NCBI GenBank assembly: GCA_028753945.1
Contig: JAPNXP010000011.1
Location: 806,001-870,000, forward strand
Reading direction: 5' to 3'
Source of the DNA: Hexactinellida sp. DTS-2022
Lineage: Eukaryota > Porifera > Hexactinellida
DNA: 64,000 nucleotides
Shown here: one piece after another, positions 23,001-33,985 of the stretch
How the letters are laid out: every line of letters begins with the position of its first letter
Numbering within the stretch: the stretch's first letter is position 1
Translations under genes and position numbers: made by a program
Notes under the pieces: generated by a model
The model's input: only the letters and a program-made list of their open reading frames with translations
Told to the model about the DNA's origin: nothing
Database searches by the model: none

Positions 23001-23853
23001 ACATCTATTGTTTTTTCATAAACAGAAGAAAAGTTATATTCTAAACGATGCTACTGTCATTGAGATTGATGAGTCTAATGTAGAGCAAGATCCCTGTAGA
23101 GAGAAAGAATACTGGCTCAAACGATATACACTGTTACAGGACCACAAACATATTTTACTAAGCGGTGGGTGGCTCGATGATAAGTTGGTTGATGCAAGTC
23201 AGAAAATTTTAGCCGAGCAATTTGAAAATAAATTCGTTGGTTCAGGTTTTCAAGATGCAGCTGTTGGGTTGTGCGGCAATTTCACGATAGAAACTGGCGA
23301 ATTCATCCAAATCATTCATGGTGGATCCAACCATTGGTTAACAATTTCTACAATTGGAACTAAACATCCTGAAGTACTCTTGTATGACAGCTTACACACA
23401 AATGTTGCAGAAGACGTGAAGATGCAAATTTCAAGTATACTCTGTACGAAGGAGAAGTCGATTATTTTGAAATTTGTGAATATAGTCAAACAAGCTGGAG
23501 TGAATGATTGCGGGTTGTTTGCAATAGCATATGCAACGGCCCTATGTTTTGGGAAAAGTCCTGGTAAGTATCGCTTCAAACAAGAGCTATTTCGGAAACA
23601 TTTGCAAACCTGCTTAGAACGTGAGCATTTTACAATGTTCCCTATAATTATAGAGAGGAGAAAGGGCGATATAATAAGCATGGAAAGAAATATCTGTGTA
23701 TTTTGCTACTGTAGGATGCCACAGATCAATCCCATGATTCAGTGCTCCACTTGTACAGAATGGTTCCACATTGGACCATGCGTTTCTATAACAGATGCCC
23801 AAATGAAGGACAAAAACTTTAAATGGCATTGTAGAAGATGCACTACAGTTTGA
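20043..23853 (+). pseudogene. MULE transposase with SWIM, Ulp1-type protease and PHD finger
   Basis: A multi-exon transposon gene. Exon pieces at about 20043-20273 (donor GGTAATA), 20346-20511 (donor GTAAGT), 20579-20805 (donor GGTAAAT) and 21269 onward encode a WKSDQ-type N-terminal domain then the MULE core: YDTTF (about 21485) with catalytic D, TDEEKG with the second acidic residue, and RCWNH. A SWIM-like CSCP ... CYH motif lies at 22490-22525. Next is a Ulp1/C48 cysteine protease with NHWLTIS, LYDSLH, VKQAG and NDCGLFAI, that is H, D, Q and C all present (23330-23540), and last a C4HC3-type PHD finger (23690-23845). Two single-base frame breaks, at about 21636 (ATGA overlap) and about 22510 within SWIM, separate the parts. 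No in-frame ATG precedes exon 1. Confidence 0.85.
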
Positions 23854-24210
23854 TATTGATAGTCTACCTTTTCTTTCTCACATATATTTATAATAGTATT
23901 TATTATATCATTTATTCCTTTTATTATGCTAAACAAATAAAAATATTCTTAAGCTTCACAGCCTTTCTTGATATTTAAAGGGTGAATCTGTTAAAAGTAT
24001 GCGAACAGTTCTGTTCCGTAATTTAGGTATGAACAAATTACGGAACATTCCGTTCCGTTCCGTAATTTAGGTATGAACAAATTACGGAACATTCCGTTCC
24101 GTTCCGTAATTTAGGTATGAACAAATTACGGAACATTCCGTTCCGTTCCGTAATTTAGGTATGAACAAATTACGGAACGGTTCCGTTCCGTTCCGTAATT
24201 AGGTATGTCT

Positions 24211-24757
24211 CCGGTATTGTTGAATATTTATGCTGATTTTAACTGACAATTTTTAGATATTAAAGCTTGTCCGTGTATAAAGTATACCGACTCCAAATAG
24301 GAAGTTAAATATCCCTAAGGAAATGTACAACTCGGTTGACTCCTGACTTTGTGCTGTGGAGAAGTTATTGTATTGATTCGTAACCATTGGATATCAGATA
24401 GACACAATGGAAAGTTAGAAATATATTGCTAGGGACGAACACAAATAACTGATTGGATGCATGAATTTGCTCTCAACCGTGACCTTCGATATACAAGGCC
24501 ATACCACTGAGTATACCATGGATTACTTAAAGTCCATTGATAAATCGGTTACGGTATTTATATTTATCTCCACAACTAGTATTGATAGACGTCATAGATG
24601 TACTATAACTATATAGGAGTAATAGGACCTTGGTATCAATGCATAGCATCTTCAGAATTGTGCTATCTCACCATATGATTACGTAATCGTTATTTTTGGT
24701 GCGAAATATCATGTTTTAATCTAAGTTGTTTAATACGCGTATTGCGTATAATACGTA
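24211..24757. repeat. partial copy of palindromic family
   Basis: 24470-24720 aligns with the outer arm of the 14761-16550 element: GTGACCTTCGATATACAAGG, ACCATGGATTACTTAAAGT, a TATAACTATATAGG block and the GTGCTATCTCACCATATGATTACGT-like end are all in order. No terminus seen. The first 250 bp have no recognised content. Confidence 0.6.
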
Positions 24758-24759
24758 TA

Positions 24760-24928
24760 CAGTGGAGCCTCCCATAACGGACACTCCAAATAGCGGCCAA
24801 CCTCTAAATAACCGACAACCCTCGTGGCACGGATTTATTTATTTAGCATATGTCTAATAGAAAAGCAACCTCTAAATAACGGACAACGGTTCCGGTCCCA
24901 AGGTGTCCGTTGTTCAGAGGCTCTACTG
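24760..24928. mobile_element. pogo/Tigger-like MITE
   Basis: TIR CAGTGGAGCCTCCCATAACG and CTCTACTG-type right end (TTCAGAGGCTCTACTG), flanked by TA on both sides (24758-24759, 24929-24930). It carries inverted pairs of AACCTCTAAATAACGGACAA. Inserted into a TATACGTAATACG-rich patch. Confidence 0.75.
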
Positions 24929-25480
24929 TAATACGTATTATACGTAATACGCTAGCCACTAGTACGTATTATACGCTAAATCTGTGATCAACCAGGGATG
25001 TTTTCGAAGTAAATTCAATACAATATTTCTAATTCTTGTTGTAAATACAACATCTAGCAAATAATGATATTTATACTACTACAAACTAAACCTGTCGATT
25101 AACAATAAAAGAATAACGATTAATCCGAAAGTTGTTAAAGCAAATTCCATGAGCTCGATATTATAAGTAAGGTACGTGTACGTATAATACGTATTACATT
25201 ATACGTATTATACGTAATACGTAACCAATAAAAGACGTATTATACAACTTAGGTTTGAATAACCTGCTTTTATCATAGTTAAACGCGTTATAATTAATTG
25301 TTCAAGATTGGAACATGATGATGCCCAGGACTAGTTAAATGAAATATATTGAAATTATAAATGGAATGTTAACACATTCCTCGGTTGCCAGCGATATGTA
25401 ATTTTATTAAAATGAGCATAACGCAAAAACTATCGATTTTCTGTAATTGATGGTTCACAAACATAGTAATAATAAATATT
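24929..25480. repeat. TATACGTATTA clusters and palindromic-family arm
   Basis: Short self-complementary strings of the type ACGTATTATACGTAATACG are clustered at 24735-24760, 24929-24975 and 25175-25250. From about 25262, CATAGTTAAACGCGTTATAA, GGAATGTTAACACATTCCTC and GGTTGCCA match the inner arm of the 14761-16550 family, which forms the 3' flank of the polyQ gene. Confidence 0.6.
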
Positions 25481-26759
25481 GTTGTATTGTTCTCAATTGC
25501 AGACAAATTTCCAAAGTCTGAATCATCAACTGCCTCTTTCAGATCGACTCGCAGATGTCTAAGGTCAGTTCTCATTTTCTTAATTTCTTTCCTCGTCACC
25601 TGTAGCTCAGTCAGGGAGGGCGGGTTCGACTCACAAAATTGTAGCAATTCCAGCTCATTGAGCAGCTCTGGAACGAGGGTGCTCTTGATTGAATGAACTT
25701 CCGATAGTTCTCTCTTCAACACGTATGCAACTGCCTCTGTGAGACTAGAGCTCGCTGTGCTTTTTCTTTCGAAGAGAACATCCTCCATCATCTTCAGAGC
25801 TGCAATTTCGCTATCAGAAGTCTGAATAATCTTGTGTATAACCTCGCCAATACTCTCCCCCCTCTCCTTCCCAATTTCTTTTTTCGGGTCAAGACTCAAC
25901 AATATTTGATAAAATCTGAAAGAGCTTTGTAGCTTAGAACATAATTCATCAAGCCCTACTTCCTCTTCCTGGCCGATTTTCAACTCTTTCATATCGAAAG
26001 ACTGAACAGATTCAAATGTTTCCAGACACACAGTCAGATCGATATGCTTAGCCTCTAATTCTGGATCTTGGGTGAAACTGGGGATTTCAACCAGGCGCTC
26101 CTTTATCCTGTTCAAAGATTCGATTTTCTCATCGAATGGGAATTTGGATAACGTTTCGATGAGATTGGAGATACTGGGAATTAGTTTGGCTCTGCACTCG
26201 TTCCTTAGAGTAATAAGCCGGGAGAGAGACGGGTTCTCTTCGCCCTCAGAGCAACTCCGGATCTGAGCTATCAGATCTGTCAGCTGTTCCCGATTAGAGC
26301 GGACTTCCACCACTTCTGACATCTGGCTGAGGGAAAACCTACTCCTGTTGGACAAGACTTCTTTAGCGATTTCGCTGAGGGGAGTAGCCTCCTGGCCGGA
26401 GTAGAGCTGTTTCTTTGCGCTAATAAAGCTTGCGAGTTTGTCTCCTAACGTGTCGAATAACTGCTGACACCCGACAGGGCTCTCCAACATCTCGATCTTG
26501 CTTCTCTGCTCAGCATTCTGTGTTTCGAGAGAGATGACACGCCCACTCGTGGCCTTCATCCTCTCGTCCATCTCCTCCAGCTCCTGTCTGTACCTGGTGA
26601 TCAGCTCGGGTCCGTGCAGCGGGTCGAAGATAGGATGACGTAGCTGCTCTGTGTTGACAGAACTGGGGAGAATAGGGGGCGAGAGCAGGCTGCCGGATTG
26701 GGGAGGTAATGCAAGCTTTTGGTAAGACTGAAATGCGGAGTTCGTTTGTTGTTGTTGTT

Positions 26760-26825
<66 letters not shown>

Positions 26826-27768
26826 GCTGCTGCTGTTGTTGTTGTTGTTGTTGTTGTTATTTCGCCTCAGAGCAACACCGGATCTGAGCTATCAGATCTG
26901 TCAGCTGTTCCCGATTAGAGCGGTCTTCCACCACTTCTGACATCTGGCTGAGGGAAAACCTACTCCTGTTGGACAGGACTTCTTTCGCGATATCGCTGAG
27001 GGGACTAGCCTCCTGTCCGGACTCCGGACAGGAGGCTAGTCCCCTCAGCGATATCGCGAAAGAAGTCCTGTGTAGAGCCGGAGTAGAGCTGTTTCTTGGC
27101 GCTAATAAAGCTTGCAAGTTTGTCAGCTAATGTGTCGAATAATTGCTGACACCCGACAGGACTCTCGAACATATCGATTTTGCTTCTCTGCTCAGAAAGC
27201 TGAGATCGAGAGAGATGACACGCCTACTTGTGGCCTTCATTCTCTCGTCCACGTCTTCCAGCTCCTGTCTGTACCGAGCGATCATCTCGGGTCCGTGCAG
27301 CGGGTCGAAGATAGGATGACGTAACTGCTCTGTGTTGACAGAACTGGGGAGAATAGGGGCGAGAGCAGGTTGCAAGATTGGGGAGGTAATGGAAGTTTTT
27401 GGTATCTCTGGAATGCTGAGTTCGTTTGTTGTTGTTGCTGTTGTTGTTGTTGTTGTTGTTGGGTCTGATGTAGAGGTGTTTGTAAAGTAGAAGCTGTGGG
27501 AAATGTAAAGTGTTTCGGATAAGAGGAAGAAGAAAGCTGGGTTAAGGGACTGGGTTGCTGTGTTCCCTGAGAAATAAGAGTGGTGTTGGTACTCCCTTGC
27601 CTGGTCAGCATCATAGGGCTGGTATCGGAAACGATGTTCTGGTTTGACTGGTCACAAGGAATGTAATTGTGAGAAAAGTACTGAGAAGTTCTACAGGTTC
27701 TGGTAGATACGTCCGATTCGTACTTCAGACTGGCACCATGAGCAGAAGGATATGAGTAGTTAACCGGC
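25481..27768 (-). CDS. polyQ/coiled-coil protein gene with internal tandem duplication
   Basis: Minus-strand gene I do not recognise. A candidate 3' splice site (TTAACAG) at about 27769 opens an exon encoding a Ser/Thr/Gln-rich N-terminal region, a Q tract (about 27422-27460) and a proline-rich linker. Then one base is missing in a C run near 27358 and the frame breaks. The following coiled-coil segment (HPIFDPLHGPE ... MDERMKAT ... SRFSLSQMSEVV) stops at 26857. Directly after comes a second Q tract (26745-26857) and a clean copy of the same segment that stays open to 25369: long charged heptads with LLSLDPKKE and a terminal KKMRTDLRHLRVDLKEA. The last about 35 codons run into repeat DNA, so the true end is probably near 25490. 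Either a duplicated pseudogene, or two alleles laid end to end by assembly. Likely a cytoplasmic or nuclear coiled-coil protein; role unknown. Confidence 0.6.
26745..26857. repeat. GTT/CAA trinucleotide repeat (polyQ)
   Basis: About 37 triplets, mostly GTT with a few GCT, encoding glutamine on the minus strand. The plus-strand polyvaline and polyleucine frames here are artefacts. A shorter sister tract lies at about 27422-27460. Confidence 0.95.
26977..27072. repeat. perfect foldback inside the duplicated coding copy
   Basis: Arms of about 45 bp centred near 27024 (CTGTCCGGA-CTCCGGACAG at the tip) duplicate, in inverted orientation, coding sequence that is single in the sister copy near 26365-26410. 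It adds to the case that the upstream copy is not functional. Confidence 0.85.
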
Positions 27769-29830
27769 CTGTTAATCTAGTTAAATAATATCAATGTAAT
27801 TGCGTATATAAAACACTAAATTAGACGAATTTTGTTAGAATATGGTAATCTTAGATCTATGCATTTTCATACGTAGTAAATTCCTATAAACCAAGGGTCG
27901 GTTGTTGTTGTTAACCGTTCGGGGGCTACAGTTATGATTCGTTTTGTTTATACTACAGTGTAGGACTCAGTATTATAAAGTATTACCCCATAAGTAGTAC
28001 ATTAACTAATACATTTCGCAATTTGGGCAAGTTAGAAACAGTGTAGTTACAGAAAATATATAATGTGTCATTGTGGTGATGAGAAATGGATTTATGATAA
28101 TCAATTCCAACAAAATTCAGATATTTTTAATTATTTATATGTAAATCCTCGCTAATCCCAACAGAGGTGTTCCGATTTAAAAAAATTCTGTTCCGATTAG
28201 TGAATTCCGATAATTGGATTAAATTTGTCCAAACCTTTTTAAACCAAACTAAACATGTAGTATACTACCTAATAACCTAATAATTGTCTGAGACTTATTA
28301 ATTTATAATTCCATTGTAATATACGTTGGATCTCCTGTTCGGACTAGCGAGGGTGACTGTAAGATAATTTCCAAATAGTACTGCTGATTATCAACAAACC
28401 GCTAACCAGGCCCGTGCGAGCCTTTTTATACCTGCCCAAGTCAAACTTAACTAGAGTAAGCATCATTGCTACCGATTGTAATTTTTTTAATATTATTAAT
28501 TTCTTAAAATGTTAATATCATGGTTTCCTTTATTTGAGTTTTCGCTAGAAAATTATACTAGTTTAAACTTTAAATACCATCTTATTATTCGTTTTGAAAC
28601 TGAGTAAGTTAGTGGAAACCTGGTCATATGACCAGGTCAACCTGGTCAGAACCTGGTCTGGAAAAATTCTGCCCAGGTTTGACCTGGTCAGTTTGTATTA
28701 GTGGCACGGCCCTGCGCTAACCGATATTTAATAGCAACAGTTAAGCGGTTAGCCAGCCGGTTAACGAATCCAGCCTTGTATAAACAATAGTTAAGGGTGG
28801 GATTGGTTGCCCGTTTGGGGCCACGGTTACGATTGTCTTCACACTACGGTTAACCGGTTAACCGCCACTGAAAGTTAAATCAAAATATAGAGACATTTTC
28901 AGAAAATATTTAAATTTTAGTACCGACAAATACATTCTTTTACCAAGTACACTATAAGTACAATTAACATACGTACAAGTTTATCACTTCAGATTACTTC
29001 TACACTGTTGTCAGTGACAACTTGTCACGAAAATATATCGTGTTACTATGGGTAATAAGATAAACAATTATTATATTCTGAACAAAATGCGTGCAAATTA
29101 ACACTTTTATCCTAAAATTTGTACTTCTAATTGTAATATTAACATATCGGTTAACTGATCACTAAAATCCGTACAGTTAACCGGTATTAGCGGCGGTTAA
29201 CCGAATCCAGCCTTGATTTAATATTTTCTGAAGGACGAAATGTAGCAGTAGTAAGGAATAAAAGCAAAGCTGAACCTTACTAATTATATAAATAAATGTT
29301 CTATTGTGTTGATCAGCATGGGCGGTTAACCGTGGCGAGAAATTGAATCGTAACCGTAGCCCCAGAATTTACCATTGAATAAAATATTGGGAACAAGAAG
29401 ATACCCTCTCTCCCCTCCCCAACTTTAGGGTGGGGTCGACTCCCTCCTGACGCTATACAGTAAGTGGCTTAGAAATTCTCAAGTGTCACTAAGTGTCTCT
29501 TTAACAACAATCAGCCCTTATTTGCAAGTAGTAAATTCTAAATTCGTATTTAGCATTAAAATAACCGTCTAAAGCTAGTCTCTAAGTAAATTCTAATATT
29601 TTACAAACTTGTTTACCTATATTGTCAAGAACAACAATAAAAATAAATATTTGTATTAGAAATTTGTATTTGGGTCAATCGTGTTCAGCATACTTGCGTA
29701 CAAATAACTCCCGTTGTAAGTTAGGCTATATGTTAATTTGGAATATTCATTAATTTGTTTACTTATATTGTCAATAACAACAACAAATAGACATAATAGA
29801 AATTTGTGAGTGTAAATTCGTATTGAGCAT
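27769..29830. other. intergenic with GGTTAACCG-type nested repeats
   Basis: No gene. GGTTAACCG and AATCCAGCCTTG strings recur in both orientations at about 27905, 28755-28780, 28845-28865, 29175-29215 and 29325-29365, as if one or two MITEs with CAAGGCTGGATTCGGTTAAC-type ends were inserted next to or in each other; I could not resolve borders. GTTTACCTATATTGTCAA blocks near 29610-29640 and 29755-29775 match the AGGTAAACAA tandem repeats at 56.8 and 60.8 kb. Confidence 0.45.
28407..28714. mobile_element. hAT MITE with CCTGGTCA palindromes
   Basis: Ends CAGGCCCGTGC and GGCACGGCCCTG; CGCTAAC flanks both sides (28400-28406, 28715-28721). The right half contains inverted ACCAGGTCA/TGACCTGGT strings. 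A partial copy in the other orientation lies at 44239-44395. Confidence 0.78.
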
Positions 29831-30130
29831 CAGTGCTCGACAAATTAGGTGGTTTGGTGGCGTTAGCCACCAAAAATCTTATTTAAGCCACCAAATATTG
29901 CCTTTGGTGGCTTAACTAATCTACCATGAATTGTGGATTATTTGACGTGGTGTAGATTATATTTATCGTTGCATTATTTGCTATTAATATGAGTGTTGTT
30001 TTACGGCATTAGATCTTTGTTAAGTCATCAGTGGTTTGTTAAATCTGCCGTTGTTTATTCTTTAGCCACCAGAAAAAGTGAGGTGGTGGCTTAATTAACC
30101 ACCATCAAAATTTCATTTTGTCGAGCACTG
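29831..30130. mobile_element. hAT MITE
   Basis: 300 bp, TIR CAGTGCTCGACAAA and TTTTGTCGAGCACTG, perfect 8-bp duplication TTGAGCAT (29823-29830, 30131-30138). Subterminal GGTGGC/GCCACC strings pair across the element. Confidence 0.92.
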
Positions 30131-30138
30131 TTGAGCAT

Positions 30139-30384
30139 ACTTGGTTACCTAGTATTCACATTTAGCAGTGAACAAATAACTGGATTAGATCTGGGCGTGA
30201 CCTTCGTAATATAAGGCCTTACTACTGAGTAGATTTTGCTGGACCATGGATTACTTAAAGGTCATTGATTATTAGCTGACATATCTTTATCTCAATAGCT
30301 AGTATTGACAGACCTGAGAAATGCATTATAATTGTATAGGAAGTTAGGAACATGATACCAAGGCATACATATCTGTGGTGTATT
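30139..30384. repeat. arm fragment of the palindromic family
   Basis: GTGACCTTCGTAATATAAGG, ACCATGGATTACTTAAAGG and the following AGTATTGACAGACCT block match the copy at 24.5 kb in order. Confidence 0.6.
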
Positions 30385-32628
30385 AATATATTCCTGTTGT
30401 GTCCAGAATTAATTGGAAAGACTACGAGCCCCAGAAAGCTGAAAATTTGTATACAGGGGTAATTTTATACTGCGACAACGATCTATTGGTTTTTGAAGAG
30501 AAATATTAACATTTGAAGGTGTCAATATTTGTTAGCCAATTAAATTCGAGGGTTAATTAGTATGAATTAGCAGATTTCATCAATTAGTATAAATAGATTG
30601 TGCATAATAGAAATATTTTCTGAGGCTCCAATTTGATTGATTGAAAATAAATAAATTTAACCAATCAATCATTTGTCTATTCTATTGCCTGTTTTTCTTT
30701 TAGTATTATTTTGATTCGAGCTTTCTTATCGTGCAACTGAAATTTATTGAGCTACTAAAACTCATTATTAATGTGATTGCTTTTGGGGAGGGAAAGGCCG
30801 CGAAGCGGCCGTTAATTGTTTCGCGTAGTGCCTAACACGAACGAACAAAAGTCGCGAAGCGACTTTTGTGAGAGAGTAATCCGTCGCGAAGCGACCGAGA
30901 CCGAAGGGCTCGTATATAAAAAGAGGAATTGTTGTTTGTTTGTGTGTTTGTTTGTCCAGAATTAATTGGAAAGACTACGAGCCCCAGAAAGCTGAAAATT
31001 TGTATACAGGGGTAATTTTATACTGCGACAACGATCTATTGGTTTTTGAAGAGAAATATTAACATTTTAAGGTGTCAATATTTGTTAGCCAATTAAATTC
31101 GAGGCTTTATTAGTATGGATTAGCAGATTTCATCAATTAGTATAAATAGCCAGTGCATAATAGAAATATTTTCTGAGGCTCCAATTTGATTGATTGAAAA
31201 TAAATTCATTTAACCAATCAATCATTTGTCTATTCTATTGCCTGTTTTTCTTTTAGTACTATTTTGATTCGAGCTTTCTTATCGTGCAACTGAAATTTAT
31301 AGAGCTATTAAAACTCATTATTAATGTGATTGATTTTGGGGAGGGAAAGGCCGCGAAGCGGCCGTTAATTGTATCGAGTAGTGTCTAATACGAATGAACA
31401 AAAGTCGCGAAGCGACTTTTGTGAGAGAGTGATCCGTCGCGAAGCGACCGAGACCGAAGGGCTCGTATATAAAAAGAGGAATTGTTGTGTGTGTGTTTGT
31501 TTGTTTGTTTGTTTGTTTGTCCAGAATTAATTGGAAAGACTACGAGTCCCAGAAAGCTGAAAATTTGTATACAGGGGTAATTTTATACTGCGACAACGAT
31601 CTATTGGTTTTTGAAGAGAAATATTCACATTTGAAGGTGACAAAAAATGTTAGCCAATTAAATTCGAGGGTTTTTTAGTATGGATTAGCTAACTTATTCA
31701 ATTAGTATAAATTGATTGTGCATAATAGGAATATTTTCTGAGGCTCCAATTTGATTGATTGAAAATAAATTCATTTAACCAATCAATCATATTGTCTATT
31801 CTATTGCCTGTTTTTCTTTTAGTACTATTCTGATTCGAGCTTTCTTATCGTGCAACTGAAATTTATTGAGCTATTAAAACTCAGTATTAATGTGATTGCT
31901 TTTGGGGAGGGAAAGGCCGCGAAGCGGCCGTTAATTGTATCGCGTAGTGCCTAACACGAACAAACAAAAGTCGCGAAGCGACTTTTGTGAGAGAGTGATC
32001 CGTCGCAAAGCGACCGAGACCGAAGGGCTCGTATATAAAAAGAGGAATTGTTGTGTGTTTGTTTGTTTGTTTGTTTGTGTGTGTGTTTGTTTGTGTGTTT
32101 GTTTGTGTGTTTGTCCAGAATTGATTGGAAAGACTACGAGTCCCAGAAAGCTGAAAATTTTTATACAGGGGTAATTTTGTACTGCGACAACGATCTATTG
32201 GTTTTTGAAGAGAAATATTCACATTTCAAGGTGACAAAATATGTTAGCCAATTAAATTCGAGGGTTTGTTAGTATGGATTAGCAGATTTCATCAATTAGT
32301 ATAAATAGCCTGTGCATAATAGAAATATTTTCTGAGGCTCCAATTTGATTGATTGAAAATAAATTCATTTAACCAATCAATCATTTGTCTATTCTATTGC
32401 CTGTTTTTCTTTTAGTATTATTTTGATTCGAGCTTTCTTATCGTGCAACTGAAATTTATTAAGCTATTAAAACTCATTATTAATATTATTGCTTTTGGGG
32501 AGGGAAAGGCCGCGAAGCGGCCGTTAATTGTATTGCGTAATGCCTAACACGAACGAACAAAAGTCGCGAAGCGACTTTTGTGAGAGAGTGATCCGTCGCG
32601 AAGCGACCGAGACCGAAGGGCTCGTATT
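30385..32628 (+). repeat. head-to-tail array of Helitron-like units with GAA-triloop hairpins
   Basis: Four units of about 530-594 bp with junctions at about 30914, 31464, 32032 and 32626. Each starts with TATATAAAAAGAGGAATTGT and a TGTTTG-rich tract, continues CCAGAATTAATTGGAAAGAC, and ends with a hairpin series: GGCCGCGAAGCGGCC, AGTCGCGAAGCGACT, GTCGCGAAGCGAC, then CGAGACCGAAGGGCTCG. Head-to-tail joining, absence of terminal inverted repeats and a hairpin about a dozen bases from the 3' end fit Helitron-type non-autonomous elements. The expected CTRR end is not exact (CTCG), so the class is inferred. No Rep/helicase coding. The array, not the class, is certain. Confidence 0.75.
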
Positions 32629-32733
32629 ATTAAATCTCGATTGTTGTGGGTGTGTTTGTCCGGATTGTATTAAACATTAAAGTGATGGGGGAATAGAAAC
32701 CGAATTTATATATGAGATAGAAACTACCTTAGG
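32629..32733 (+). repeat. 5' end of a second Helitron-like subfamily
   Basis: Directly after the last array unit comes TATTATTAAATCTCGATTGT, TGTTTGTC, GGATTGTATTAAA and GATGGGGGAATAGAAACCG, the same 5' end as at 56669. It is cut after about 100 bp by the next element. Confidence 0.65.
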
Positions 32734-33985
32734 CCGTATAAAATAAATAACTTGTTTATCATCCCCGCCCGCCCCATTTTTACTATCCGTCCGGATCTAT
32801 TTTATTATTATCTTATGAACATAATCGTACAAAATATAAGCAATAAACTTGTGTAAAGTACCTACTATGTGTTACGATATCCCTGGTCTCCAGGATACCT
32901 AAGGGTTGGGAGCCCTGGGTAGTTGGCAGTACGGGCACCGTTCCCTCGGATCGCCGGCAGTACGAACGGGTAGCCGGTGTGCGACACTGGTACGGACGTG
33001 GTCGAGGGTTACCCTCCCATACTTGCCAACCTATAGCAAGTCTTTGGCGGGACGGAGGAATGAATTTTGGCGGGACATAAGTAAGTTTGGCGGGACAAAG
33101 AACATTAGTACATAAATAAGTGAAAACACTATAAATACTACTTAAGGTTGGCTAAGTATTGACTTTTAGATGAATAGCTATTAGATGTACGTGTACGGAT
33201 GTCCTAGTAATTGTAATAATTTGATTATCTCAACGGAAGGAACCTTGCTCCAATTGCATAAAACGAGACGTCCCGCTAAAAAAACGGGACGCTAGTCAAT
33301 TCTACAGATTTATTACCAAATTGGAAGAAGCAATGCTCTGATCTTTATATTTTATAGTTATTGTCACAAAAATGAAATACAGGGTACAGAAAGCGGGACA
33401 AACGTGTCTAAAAGCGGGACGCGGGACAATTCACAAAATCTTTGCCAAAAAGCGTGACGTCCCACCAAAAGCGTGACGGTTGGCAAGTATGCCTTCCTGA
33501 GGAGTCCCTGCAATGGGACGAAACCACACACATAATATCCCTATGAGATGGGGTCGGAAAGAGCGTCTAGTCTCCGTACTAGGACGTGGCCTCATCTCAT
33601 AATAGAAGTACTGCTCTTATATGAGGAGTACTTCTATTATGTCCTTCCACCTGGCACCAGTCGTACTACCGGACCAACCCTACTCGCTTGCCAATGTAGT
33701 GTCCCGTACTGCCCTATAGTCTTTCCCAAGGACTATAACGCTGAAGGATACAGGTGATATCTATAACATATGCATAAATTTTTAATAAGTCGTATCTTTT
33801 AGAGCATTACATGTTATTTTCTAATTAAATTAAATTTTTATTTTTATTTTTGGCATAGGATGATGTTATTTGCATGCATATTAATGGGAATAAAAAATAA
33901 AAATAAAATCCCGTCCGCCGTCCAATTTTCTCGAAAAATATGGATGATAAACAAGTAATTTATTTTATGTGGCCTTATTATAGGA
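32734..33985. mobile_element. inverted-repeat element with internal insertion
   Basis: Ends GGCCGTATAAAATAAATAAC and the near-reverse AATTTATTTTATGTGGCC, with CTTGTTTATCATCC inside both. Its middle (32880-33017, 33492-33760) is GC-richer, with scraps of open frame I cannot identify. A partial end of the same family is at 47075-47150. Confidence 0.65.
33018..33491. mobile_element. inverted-repeat element inside 32734-33985
   Basis: Ends CATACTTGCCAAC and GTTGGCAAGTATG; subterminal GGCGGGACA/GCGGGAC strings occur toward both ends. The TTGCCAAC core recalls the MITE at 9156, but the bodies differ. Flanks are only loosely similar. Confidence 0.65.

Larger units (their letters stand above)
19239..24210 (+). 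mobile_element. Mutator-like (MULE) transposon with repeat-built TIRs
   Basis: About 5 kb. Left end GGACATAACTAATTTACGG and right end, reversed, AGACATACCTAATTACGG, followed on both sides by copies of a subrepeat of about 43 bp (TTACGGAACGGAAC..., then TTTGTTCATACCTAAA). About two and a half subrepeats lie on the left (19251-19352) and four to five on the right (24010-24200). The subrepeat is itself partly palindromic. Inside are one transposase/protease gene and one hAT MITE. I see no target duplication; flanks CTCCCGTC and CCGGTATT differ, and the Ty3 sequence does not resume on the right. Confidence 0.85.

Noticed and set aside
25610..25640. GGGTTCGACTC resembling a tRNA T-arm
   Set aside because: It lies inside the coiled-coil coding sequence and has no acceptor stem or anticodon arm around it.
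26709..26940. Polyvaline and polyleucine frames on the plus strand
   Set aside because: Off-frame reading of the trinucleotide repeat that codes glutamine on the other strand.
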